Origin: Marinagarivorans algicola
GTDB taxonomy: Bacteria > Pseudomonadota > Gammaproteobacteria > Pseudomonadales > Cellvibrionaceae
DNA length: 43,006 nucleotides
Reading direction: 5' to 3'
NCBI RefSeq assembly: GCF_001292705.1
Contig: NZ_LGAK01000047.1
Location: 1 to 43,006 of the forward strand
Both the position numbers and the translations under genes were made by a program. Below are positions 35,220-43,006 of the stretch, in pieces. How positions within the stretch are numbered: position 1 is the first letter of the stretch; every line of letters starts with the position of its first letter. Below the pieces are notes generated by a model. That model saw nothing but the letters and a program-made list of their open reading frames with translations. It made no database searches and was not told the origin of the DNA.

Positions 35220-35797
35220 CTAACGCCACGCCAGCGGCCAGCGGATTAGACCCACAGATGCAAGCGCAGATACAAGCGCAAATGGCCGATATTATTGAGC
35301 CTGCGGCCATTGGCCATTGGCCAATAGCCTGGGGGTGGTGGTTATTAATCGCAGCTATTATCGCCCTGCTCAGTATTGTGCTGATCGCAATGATTCAACG
35401 TTACCGACACAACCGCTACCGCCGCTTTGCGCTGAACGCACTGCAAGACATTTCGAAGAAAACACCGATCAACGCCCAACAACAAGCCCAACAACTTATG
35501 CAACTGAGTAAACAAGTAGGGTTGCACGCCTACCCCAGTCATCGGCACAGTATTGCGACAGCCCATGGTGAGCAATGGCTGCAATGGCTCAATACAACCA
35601 CTGCTAGGCCGTTATTCGCTGATCAGCACGCACAACAATGGCAGCGTAATCTTTATGCGCCTGTCAGCGCTCAAGCCTCTGCCGATACGGTACTCATAAC
35701 GCGAATGCAACAATGGATCAAAGATCATTACAGTGAACGCGGTCTTGATAAAATCAACATGAAAAAAAGCCATCATGCAGGGGCTCAATATGTTTGA
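35216..35797 (+). CDS. DUF4381 membrane protein of the Bat operon
   Basis: This 193-residue protein has one strong transmembrane segment (about 40-62, AWGWWLLIAAIIALLSIVLI) followed at once by a basic stretch (QRYRHNRYRRF) that fixes the C-terminal part in the cytoplasm, where HAYPSHRHSIATAHGEQWLQWL is the DUF4381 core. It overlaps the DUF58 gene by 4 bp and batA by 8 bp. It presumably anchors or couples MoxR/DUF58 to the VWA membrane proteins; this is inferred from conserved gene order only. Confidence 0.87.
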   Translation: MTNATPAASGLDPQMQAQIQAQMADIIEPAAIGHWPIAWGWWLLIAAIIALLSIVLIAMIQRYRHNRYRRFALNALQDISKKTPINAQQQAQQLMQLSKQVGLHAYPSHRHSIATAHGEQWLQWLNTTTARPLFADQHAQQWQRNLYAPVSAQASADTVLITRMQQWIKDHYSERGLDKINMKKSHHAGAQYV

Positions 35798-36833
35798 ATT
35801 ATCGTACCCGCTCATATTATTGCTATTACCGCTCCCTATTGCCGTCTATCTTTGGGCACCAAAGGTGACACAACAACACGCCGCACTGAAAGTGCCGTTT
35901 TATCACACTTTAGTTAATATCAGTGGCGCGGCTATCTCCTCTAACGGGCGCAGTCTCTTACAAAAAGCGCTTGCCCTTGCGTTGTGGGTCATGCTCGTTA
36001 TCGCTGGCGCCAAACCCCAATGGATTGGCGAACCCATTCCACTCCAAAATGAAGGCCGCGATATCATGCTCGCCGTTGATTTATCAGGCAGTATGAAAGC
36101 AGCCGATATGGAATATAACGGCAAGCTATTGCCGCGTGTTCATGTTGTAAAGAGTGTGGTTGCCGATTTTGTAGAGCAGCGCCATGGCGACCGCTTAGGA
36201 TTAATCTTATTTGGCGACAGTGCTTATCTGCAAGCGCCACTCACCTTTGATCGCAATACTGTCAAACAGCTTTTAGAAGAAGCTTTTTTAGGTATGGCCG
36301 GTAACGCAACCGCCATTGGCGATGCCATTGCTTTAGGCATAAAGCGCTTAAAAGATCGACCAGATGCAGCACGTGTTCTTATCTTACTGACCGATGGCGA
36401 AAATACAGCCGGTGAAACACACCCCTTAAAGGCCGCAGAATTAGCCGCTATTGCAGGGGTTAAAATTCATACGATTGGTGTTGCCAGTGATTTACTGATC
36501 GACGATGGCTTTGGGTTTTTCTCTCGCAGTAAAAAAGCTTCGGCCGATCTCGACGAGAACACACTGCAAACAATTGCAGATAAAACCGGCGGCCAATACT
36601 TTCGAGCACGCGACACACAAGGTTTAGCCGCCATTTACGCCGCCTTAAATGAAATTGAACCTATCGAGCAAGACGAGCGTGTCTATCGCCCGGTTCAAAG
36701 CTTAATGCACTGGCCTTTAGCTATCGCATTACTGCTCAGTATTGTCTTAGCACTATTGAGGTTAGGTTTTGGGCACGCCATCAAATCAAAATCGAGCTCA
36801 ACTAACACAACGCACACAGGAGGGCATGCCTAA
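35790..36833 (+). CDS. batA: BatA: membrane VWA-domain protein
   Basis: This 347-residue protein has N-terminal membrane segments (residues 4-24 and about 58-75), a VWA domain whose metal-ion-dependent adhesion site is intact (D97-L-S99-G-S101, then TDGENTAG), and a C-terminal membrane anchor (about 303-327). The VWA domain faces the periplasm in Bat proteins, which were linked to aerotolerance and stress resistance in Bacteroides and Leptospira. I start it at ATG 35790, which has AGGGG about 8 bp ahead and overlaps the previous gene by 8 bp; an ATG at 35775 is possible. Its stop shares a base with the next start. Confidence 0.92.
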   Translation: MFELSYPLILLLLPLPIAVYLWAPKVTQQHAALKVPFYHTLVNISGAAISSNGRSLLQKALALALWVMLVIAGAKPQWIGEPIPLQNEGRDIMLAVDLSGSMKAADMEYNGKLLPRVHVVKSVVADFVEQRHGDRLGLILFGDSAYLQAPLTFDRNTVKQLLEEAFLGMAGNATAIGDAIALGIKRLKDRPDAARVLILLTDGENTAGETHPLKAAELAAIAGVKIHTIGVASDLLIDDGFGFFSRSKKASADLDENTLQTIADKTGGQYFRARDTQGLAAIYAALNEIEPIEQDERVYRPVQSLMHWPLAIALLLSIVLALLRLGFGHAIKSKSSSTNTTHTGGHA

Positions 36834-38761
36834 TGGACACTTTTATCGATGCGTTTCATTTTTTGCGCCCTTGGTGGCTATTGGCATTACTACCGGTAGC
36901 CGGCTTACTCGGCTTGCTCTGGCGCAGTCATTACAGTAGCCAGCAATGGCTTAAACATATATCACCGGCGTTATTACCCACACTGTTGCAAGGTGGTGTT
37001 CAGCGCAGCAATGGATTGCTACTAGCGGCTATCGCGTTTTGCTGGCTGGCTAGTTGCTTAGCCTTAGCTGGGCCAGTATGGCAAAAGCAACCTTCTCCGG
37101 TTGTTCAAAATACAGATGCGTTAGTCATTGCTTGGGACTTGTCACCTTCGATGATGGCTGAAGATATTAGCCCATCGCGTTTGGTTCGCTCGCGCTTAAA
37201 AATTATTGACCTACTCAAAGCCAGGCCCGACGGTCAAACCGCCCTAATTGCATTTAGTGGTGAAGCCTACACCGTGACGCCACTGACCGACGATAGTCAA
37301 ACCATTATTAACTTATTACCTGCTTTAGCGCCCAATACGTTACCCAGCCTAGGGAGCAATCCCGAAATGGCTTACAGCCAAGCCGCCGAGTTATTAACTC
37401 AAGCCGGTATTGCGAAAGGGCAAATATTAATGATCACCGATGAAATCACAACCGATGCACTTGCCACACTCAAAGAATTAGTCGCTGCAAGCAGTCATAA
37501 ACTCACGCTTTGGGGGTTAGGTACTGCCGATGGTGCCCCTGTACCTTGGGGCAAAGAAGGTTTTGCACGAGACAACAGCGGCGCTATTGCCATGGCCAAG
37601 TTAAATGAGGACGAACTGCGCGCGTTTGCAGTCGAAACTCATAGCTACTATGTGCCTATGGTCAGTGATGGGTCCGATATCAACGCCTTGCAAAGTCTGA
37701 TCAACAATGCCAACGCGCATGACACACAAAGCGAAGAAAGCACAGAACAGCTTTTTGACCAGTGGGTAGAGCATGGTCATTGGCTTATTTGGGCCTGCCT
37801 ACCTTTGCTGTTAATAGGATTTAGGCGTGGTTGGTTATTGGGTGTCGCCATAATAGTACTCCCCTACAGCGCAATAAGTCCCCCACTGGCTCAGGCTGAC
37901 CCTTTTAAAACAGATGATCAAGCGGGCTTTGACGCTTATCAAAAACACGATTACGATAAAGCCGCAAAGCACTTTAAAGACCCTCATTGGCAAGCAACCG
38001 CCCAATACCGAAATGGTAACTACGCTGAAGCGGCCAAAATATTTAGCCAGCAAAATACCGTAGAAGCTAAATTTAACCAAGGTAATGCCGAGTTATTGCA
38101 AGGCCACTTTGAGCAAGCTATTACAGCCTATGATAACGCTCTCGCTAGTGGAGCTGATTTAGACAGTAGCCAGCGAGAGGCCATCCAAAAAAATAAGCAA
38201 ATCGCTGAGCAATTGAAAAAGCAAAAACAAGAACAGCAAAAAGAGCAAGACGGCGACTCGGACGAAAAGGACGACAAAGAGCAAGGCGGTGAAAAGCAAG
38301 ATAGCGAGCAAAAACAACAAGGCGATGAGTCATCGGAGGATACATCATCGGACTCACAGCAAAATCAACAAGATCCCTCGGATCAAGACCCCTCTGAAGA
38401 ACAAAACCCGCAACAAACAGAGCAAGAGGGTAGCTCATCCTCTGCCGGTGCGAGTGCGGGCAAAGACGCCTCCGAAGGTGCGAGTTCAAGTGCTGACACT
38501 GATCAAAGTCGTCAAGGTCAAGCAAGCTCTGATCAAGGGAGTTCTGCTCAAAACAGCTCTCAAAGCGCTGCTGAAATATCAAAAACCGAAGAGCCCATAA
38601 CTGAGGAACAACAAATGCTCGAGACACTTTTACGCAAAGTGCCCGATGACCCCTCTGGGCTATTGCGCGCAAAATTCCAACAAAAGTATCGCCAACGCCA
38701 ACAAGAGTTGCGCCGCGGTGGTCGTTTTGACGAAACACAAAAAGCAGAAAAACGATGGTAG
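36833..38761 (+). CDS. batB: BatB-BatC fusion: VWA plus TPR protein with charged low-complexity tail
   Basis: This 642-residue protein joins two parts usually split between BatB and BatC. Residues 1-300 are membrane segments plus a VWA domain with an intact metal site (D102-L-S104-P-S106). A membrane segment near 305-345 follows. Then come TPR-like repeats (about 360-445, YDKAAKHFKDPHW and FNQGNAELLQGHFEQAITAYDNAL). The tail (about 460-590) is a run of Gln, Glu, Asp, Lys and Ser, probably disordered, ending in a conserved LLRKVPDDPSGLLRAKFQ block. The start ATG shares one base with the batA stop. This VWA-TPR layout is common in gammaproteobacteria. Confidence 0.92.
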   Translation: MDTFIDAFHFLRPWWLLALLPVAGLLGLLWRSHYSSQQWLKHISPALLPTLLQGGVQRSNGLLLAAIAFCWLASCLALAGPVWQKQPSPVVQNTDALVIAWDLSPSMMAEDISPSRLVRSRLKIIDLLKARPDGQTALIAFSGEAYTVTPLTDDSQTIINLLPALAPNTLPSLGSNPEMAYSQAAELLTQAGIAKGQILMITDEITTDALATLKELVAASSHKLTLWGLGTADGAPVPWGKEGFARDNSGAIAMAKLNEDELRAFAVETHSYYVPMVSDGSDINALQSLINNANAHDTQSEESTEQLFDQWVEHGHWLIWACLPLLLIGFRRGWLLGVAIIVLPYSAISPPLAQADPFKTDDQAGFDAYQKHDYDKAAKHFKDPHWQATAQYRNGNYAEAAKIFSQQNTVEAKFNQGNAELLQGHFEQAITAYDNALASGADLDSSQREAIQKNKQIAEQLKKQKQEQQKEQDGDSDEKDDKEQGGEKQDSEQKQQGDESSEDTSSDSQQNQQDPSDQDPSEEQNPQQTEQEGSSSSAGASAGKDASEGASSSADTDQSRQGQASSDQGSSAQNSSQSAAEISKTEEPITEEQQMLETLLRKVPDDPSGLLRAKFQQKYRQRQQELRRGGRFDETQKAEKRW

Positions 38762-38784
38762 GAATAACAGTAGGAACAATAACG

Positions 38785-40515
38785 ATGGCCAGCAAAACAA
38801 TGAAAACCACCCTACAAGTATGTTTAGCTGTAGTGTTTAGCATCGCTTGGCTGCATACTGCGCAGGCAGCCGAGCGCCTAAGCGTGCAAGCTGACCGCAG
38901 CACCATTGCTGAAAACGAAACCTTAACATTAACGGTTAAGTATCAAAATGGCCGCAGTAAAAGCGCGCCTGACTTTAGCCGCCTAAAAGATAATTTTGAT
39001 ATTTTGGGGAATAATCAATCAAGTCAATACATCAACACCAATGGGCAAGTCACGAGTGTTGTGCAGTGGACACTGACACTAGCCCCTAAACAAGCCGGCA
39101 AAATCCTTATTCCGCCTCTTAGCTTGGGGCAAGCTCAAAGCCAGCCTATTAACATTAGCGTTCATAAAGCGAAAGCACTGCCCAAAGGCAGCCAAGTGGT
39201 TTTTTTAGAAACCCATGTCAGCACCGATCAAGCGTATGTACAAGAAGAGTTTATCGTTGTACTCAAGCTTTTCTTTAGAGAAAACATCGTCGACTTTGAT
39301 GCCGAACCCTTCACCATAAAAGGCGCCAGTTTCGAAGAATTACCGCGCGCGCAGTATCAAAAAAATATTGGCCACGCCACCTATAACGTTTTAGAAATGC
39401 GTTTTGCGGTCACAGCCAATGCCAGCGGTACATTAGACGCCCCTAGCTTTTTATGGAATTTACGCAGCTCAAGTGCGCCGGCCAATCGTTTTGGTATGAG
39501 CTCAGGACGCACAACTTTACACCGCTTACGTACCGACCCCTTTACCATCACCGTCAAGCCTCGCCCCGACAGCTACCCCGCCAGTAAGCCTTGGCTACCA
39601 GCTAAAATGCTCACACTCAGCGAAAAATGGAGTGAGCAAGCCCCACAATTTACCGTAGGCGAACCCGTAACCCGCACAATTACCTTAACCGCGCGTGGCC
39701 TCACGGGTGAGCAATTACCCCCTATCGCCGACGCCATCAACAGTGATGATTTTAAGTTCTACCCCGATCAACCTAAAATCACCAGCGATACCGATGACCA
39801 AGGCAAGCTGGGCGCTCGCAGTGAAAGCATGGCTGTCATCCCGACCCGTGCAGGGACACTCACACTGCCAGCAGTTGAAATATCGTGGTGGGACACACAA
39901 AGTGACAGCTTACAAGTGGCGACACTACCGGCCAAAACCATCACGGTCAAAGCAGCAACCGCCAAGCCCGAACAGAGCTTATCTGCGGTACTACCTACCA
40001 CTGAAATCCCCACAATGGCACAAACAGCCGACAACACGCAGCCACAAGTGATCTATCAAACAAGCGCGGGTTACTGGCCTTGGTTATGTGCCGCGTTAAT
40101 AATATTGAATATCGTGCAAGCACTAGTGTGGATTTTATGGTTCAAAAAACGTCCGCACGCTGAACAACAAGCAGCCAATAACATACCCTCACAACCCTCG
40201 TTAACACCCGCTATTACAGCGGCTAATAATAATGATGCTAAAGGGTGTCATCACGCGTTAAACCAATGGCTCTACCGCCACACTCAAACAGCCGGTACGT
40301 ACAATGCTCAGCCATGCAATGTTCAGCAGTATTTTGCCAAAACAAACGCCGATAGCGCTTTGCTCAGTGAACTCAAGCAGCTTGATGGCGCACTGTTTAA
40401 ACCCGCCAATAGCCCTTGGGTGGGTAAAGCGCTGGCCAACGCGTTAACGCAATACAGCCAAAAAGCGGCAACGAATACAAAAGAGCAGCCTTTAGCCGCG
40501 CTGTATCCGGCATAA
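38785..40515 (+). CDS. batD: BatD: secreted/membrane-anchored Bat operon protein
   Basis: This BatD (oxygen tolerance) protein has a signal peptide (core LQVCLAVVFSIAWL, cleavage after AQA near residue 28), tandem beta-rich BatD domains (AERLSVQADRSTIAENETL onward) and a single C-terminal membrane helix (about 430-455), leaving a short cytoplasmic tail. The start is uncertain. ATG 38785 has AGGA 9 bp ahead and gives a good signal peptide; ATG 38755 would overlap the previous stop but adds an odd leader, and 38800 is also possible. It is the last clear member of the Bat operon. The following 145 bp contain only a weak GGCTG/CAGCC hairpin at 40594-40615. Confidence 0.9.
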   Translation: MASKTMKTTLQVCLAVVFSIAWLHTAQAAERLSVQADRSTIAENETLTLTVKYQNGRSKSAPDFSRLKDNFDILGNNQSSQYINTNGQVTSVVQWTLTLAPKQAGKILIPPLSLGQAQSQPINISVHKAKALPKGSQVVFLETHVSTDQAYVQEEFIVVLKLFFRENIVDFDAEPFTIKGASFEELPRAQYQKNIGHATYNVLEMRFAVTANASGTLDAPSFLWNLRSSSAPANRFGMSSGRTTLHRLRTDPFTITVKPRPDSYPASKPWLPAKMLTLSEKWSEQAPQFTVGEPVTRTITLTARGLTGEQLPPIADAINSDDFKFYPDQPKITSDTDDQGKLGARSESMAVIPTRAGTLTLPAVEISWWDTQSDSLQVATLPAKTITVKAATAKPEQSLSAVLPTTEIPTMAQTADNTQPQVIYQTSAGYWPWLCAALIILNIVQALVWILWFKKRPHAEQQAANNIPSQPSLTPAITAANNNDAKGCHHALNQWLYRHTQTAGTYNAQPCNVQQYFAKTNADSALLSELKQLDGALFKPANSPWVGKALANALTQYSQKAATNTKEQPLAALYPA

Positions 40516-40660
40516 GCCCTGTGCGAGGGGGTGGCGAGTTAACAAAGCCTCCGCGCAAAACCTTCGTAAGAACAAAGACTAGCCACACAAGCGGGCTGCC
40601 CGTAAAATGACAGCCTTTTGACTCGATAGGCGCAATACCGCGCCACTCTAGGACACCTCT

Positions 40661-42892
40661 ATGCGCTTTACCTCGCTTACTCTTTTACTCTCGGCTTTTT
40701 TACTGAGCGCTTGCGGCAGTGATAGCAGCAATAATAATGACGATGCCTCATCAAGCTCAAGCAGCGCTCAATCGAGCACGCCTTCAATCACTAATGGCGA
40801 GCCTAACGATGTCGCTTATGCCCCCAATGAATTTTTACATGCATTCACCTTTGTTGATGATGAAGCGAATAATCGCTGGTTAATCGCTGACACAACACAA
40901 GGCGTTATCGCCGTCGATAAAACCAGCAAAGCCGTCACAATTTTAACGCCTCTAGCCAATGACGATAACACCTCACCCTTGCAATCCATCAATGATTTAG
41001 TGTTAGACACTCAAAACAACACTCTGTATATGCTTGATCTTTCTGGTGAGCAAATTGTGAGTACCGACGCCCTGAGCGGTATGACATCGGTTGTTGCCAA
41101 AAAAGAAGATTTTTCGGTTGAAGAGGGTTTTGATTGGGGCAAGCCTAGCAGTCTATTCTTTGACCAAGCGAACGAACGTTTATTAATTGCTGACGCCTTT
41201 GGGCTTAAGTATGTTGTCACCAATGATGAAGGCGATGAAATAGCCTTAACGGGCTTGAGTACTTTTATTTACACACCCAATACTGGTGCCATCAGTGTAA
41301 TGGCTGCAGCAAATACTCTCGCCAATCCATTAGCGCCTAATATAGAAGTAAAAGATATTTATTTTGATAGCAGTCAAAATACTCTTTATGCATCAAGTAC
41401 ATTAAGAATCGTCAATCAAAATAGTGATGGTAGTATTGCCACTAATTATTATTACCACATGCTAAAAATTGATACCTTAAGTCAAGAAGCATCAACGATT
41501 TACACCAATACTAAGAGTATCAATAATGATCAGAGTGCGTATAACCTAGCCGACACGAGTGCGCATAGCCTAGCTTACGATAGTGCGGGCAAGCAATTAT
41601 TTATAGTGAATAATAATAAGGAAATCATCACACTAGATATCGCACAGATAGAGGATGAAGACAGTACGGTTGCAGAGAGTATTTTAAGGGTACTGTCTTC
41701 TGATGATCAAGATTACCCCATCACTAAAGCCAGTCATATCGCACTCAATAGTGCAGGCGAACTTTTAGTGCTTGACGCAAAAGATAGCTCTTTATTTATT
41801 TTGGATTACGATATCACAAACAAGCCAGAAGACGATACATCGGCCGCTAGAACATTGCTTGTAAGCGGTCGGCCTATTACACCTGGCTATGCGACTAGGC
41901 CGCAAACTATTCAAGACCTTGGTATCAACCCTGAAACGCAAGAGCTTCTGATTACCGATGCTAGCGCTGAACAAAAAAATGCCCTCACCTATTCCAGTAT
42001 GAGTAAAAACTTTACGCCCTTTGCGCTTGAAGTTGATATATCGAATGTTACCCCTCAGATTCTTACCCTGGAAGAAGACCAGATACTTAATCTTGAGCTT
42101 AAACCCAAACCCTTATTTGTCGCACAAGAGCCTACAACAGGTGATCTTGTTATCTTGGTTTCGCGCTTCGCACAAGCCACTAGCGATGAGCAAGTTTATA
42201 ATGTCTATAACTTCGCTCTTTATCGCCGTAAAGCCGGTGCAACCAAAGCGCTACCGATTTCTCTTGTTGAAGATGATAATGGGAATATGAGGCTTCACAA
42301 TTTCGCCTTTAATGTTTTAGATACTCAAAAAATAGCGCTCAGTAATGATGGTGTATATTTTGGTGGCCAAAACTATATTGTACGTGATCGTTTTAACAAC
42401 GCTATTTCTATCGGTGACATTGTTTTTTGGAACGAAAAAGAACAAGGGCTAGAAACCATTACCAATGGATCACCCTATAGCCCGCAAAATTTAAGGGGGC
42501 TAGTCTACGACGCCACCAATAAACGTATTCTGTTTATTGATGCTGGCCAAGATGCTTTAATTGCCGTTGCCGAAGATGACGAGCGCACTTTCACGGTGAT
42601 TTCTGGCCGCGCGAATACAGATAGTCCTGCCATGACTCTACCCTCAGGTCTCGCGTTAAACTCTGAGACCCAAACCGCGTATACCTTTGACAACCATGTG
42701 CGCGCGGTAATTAGTATCGACTTAGCCACAGGAAAAAGAACCCGTATTGACAGCGAACCCAACTATATTCGCCGTGCCAGTAAAATCAGCTTATCAACCG
42801 ATGGGCAAACGCTGCATATTGTCGATGATTCGACTAGCCGCATTATTGCGCTCGATCTTGGTAGCGGTGAGCAACGCTGGATAGATCAGTAA
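40661..42892 (+). CDS. Large lipoprotein with beta-propeller-like repeats
   Basis: This 743-residue lipoprotein has a lipobox LSAC with the acylated C18 followed by Gly-Ser, so it should be sorted to the outer membrane. A Ser/Asn/Asp-rich flexible linker (about 20-48) follows. The body carries repeated short blades of the form (L/F)(L/F)IADxxxGxxxV and LxxDxxxxxLYxLD, reminiscent of NHL/SMP-type beta-propellers that bind ligands or have lactonase-like folds. No catalytic motif is clear. It is on the Bat operon strand but 145 bp away with a possible weak hairpin between, so its membership is uncertain. It ends in its own terminator. Confidence 0.8.
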   Translation: MRFTSLTLLLSAFLLSACGSDSSNNNDDASSSSSSAQSSTPSITNGEPNDVAYAPNEFLHAFTFVDDEANNRWLIADTTQGVIAVDKTSKAVTILTPLANDDNTSPLQSINDLVLDTQNNTLYMLDLSGEQIVSTDALSGMTSVVAKKEDFSVEEGFDWGKPSSLFFDQANERLLIADAFGLKYVVTNDEGDEIALTGLSTFIYTPNTGAISVMAAANTLANPLAPNIEVKDIYFDSSQNTLYASSTLRIVNQNSDGSIATNYYYHMLKIDTLSQEASTIYTNTKSINNDQSAYNLADTSAHSLAYDSAGKQLFIVNNNKEIITLDIAQIEDEDSTVAESILRVLSSDDQDYPITKASHIALNSAGELLVLDAKDSSLFILDYDITNKPEDDTSAARTLLVSGRPITPGYATRPQTIQDLGINPETQELLITDASAEQKNALTYSSMSKNFTPFALEVDISNVTPQILTLEEDQILNLELKPKPLFVAQEPTTGDLVILVSRFAQATSDEQVYNVYNFALYRRKAGATKALPISLVEDDNGNMRLHNFAFNVLDTQKIALSNDGVYFGGQNYIVRDRFNNAISIGDIVFWNEKEQGLETITNGSPYSPQNLRGLVYDATNKRILFIDAGQDALIAVAEDDERTFTVISGRANTDSPAMTLPSGLALNSETQTAYTFDNHVRAVISIDLATGKRTRIDSEPNYIRRASKISLSTDGQTLHIVDDSTSRIIALDLGSGEQRWIDQ

Positions 42893-42910
42893 AACATCCG
42901 AAAAGTCGTA

Positions 42911-42950
42911 AAAAAAGCCTCCGGCCCTGTCAAGAGCCGGAGGCTTTTTT
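42911..42950 (+). terminator. Strong intrinsic terminator
   Basis: A perfect 15-bp stem (42911-42925 against 42936-42950, core GCCTCCGGC) with a 10-nt loop ends in six T residues, 18 bp after the lipoprotein stop. The A-run on the other side would let it work in both directions. The last 56 bp of the window are AT-rich with no visible gene. Confidence 0.93.
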
Positions 42951-43006
42951 ATATCTCATAATTAAAAATGACAGCGAGGCACAAAATCAAATGATATTTT
43001 ATAAGG

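Noticed and set aside
1-43006. tRNA or rRNA genes
   Set aside because: I scanned for GTTCGA-type T-loops and conserved rRNA segments and found none convincing; a tRNAscan run would confirm.

Overview
The window reads as chromosomal DNA of a marine-type gammaproteobacterium. A Cellvibrionales/Cellvibrionaceae-like source (Cellvibrio, Saccharophagus, Teredinibacter, Simiduia relatives) is my best guess. It rests on gene content: a 1,620-residue NAD-glutamate dehydrogenase, a PA4780-type RIO1 kinase, MnmC, MiaB, TusA, DUF1820, a MoxR/Bat operon and a giant calcium-repeat surface protein with a GlyGly-CTERM-like tail. There is no rRNA, no tRNA that I can recognise, no CRISPR array and no complete insertion sequence.

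Layout. 1-6615 is the 3' part of a huge repeat protein: thrombospondin type 3 calcium repeats, four plus three bacterial Ig-like domains in exact tandem, a choice-of-anchor U-like region and a sorting tail. 6998-9089 holds a flavin reductase and, divergently, xseA. 9205-12107 holds a membrane diguanylate cyclase and a membrane-tethered AraC-type regulator, with a repeat-rich 500-bp gap between them. 12340-15579 is a tightly overlapping mioC-fldB-mnmC operon (two flavodoxins and a FAD-dependent tRNA-modifying enzyme). 15682-18191 is a divergent pair of a tyrosine recombinase and a KfrA-like coiled-coil DNA-binding protein. Their 500-bp shared upstream region is packed with 15-bp tandem repeats, a long inverted repeat and overlapping palindromes, and this is the most system-like and least explained part of the window. 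18300-20262 (minus) holds a Nudix-fold protein with a degenerate catalytic box (probable regulator), a YbfF-type hydrolase and DUF1820. 20678-24640 holds miaB, tusA, a RIO1-type kinase and a second, unrelated tyrosine recombinase.

24726-27712 (minus) is a secreted M1-type metallopeptidase translationally coupled to a small DUF6702 secreted protein. 28003-32865 (minus) is the NAD-dependent glutamate dehydrogenase. 33271-40515 is a six-gene MoxR/Bat operon (MoxR AAA ATPase, DUF58, DUF4381, BatA, a BatB-BatC fusion, BatD) with most junctions overlapping. 40661-42892 is a beta-propeller-like lipoprotein closed by a strong intrinsic terminator.

How the genes fit together. MnmC, TusA and MiaB all act on anticodon-loop modification (U34 and A37), and flavodoxins can supply electrons to such radical-SAM enzymes, so 12.3-22.3 kb is largely a tRNA-modification neighbourhood interrupted by the recombinase/KfrA module and the Nudix regulator. 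The Bat operon is a membrane-associated von Willebrand A/MoxR chaperone-like system. All functional names come from reading protein motifs by eye; no database search was run.
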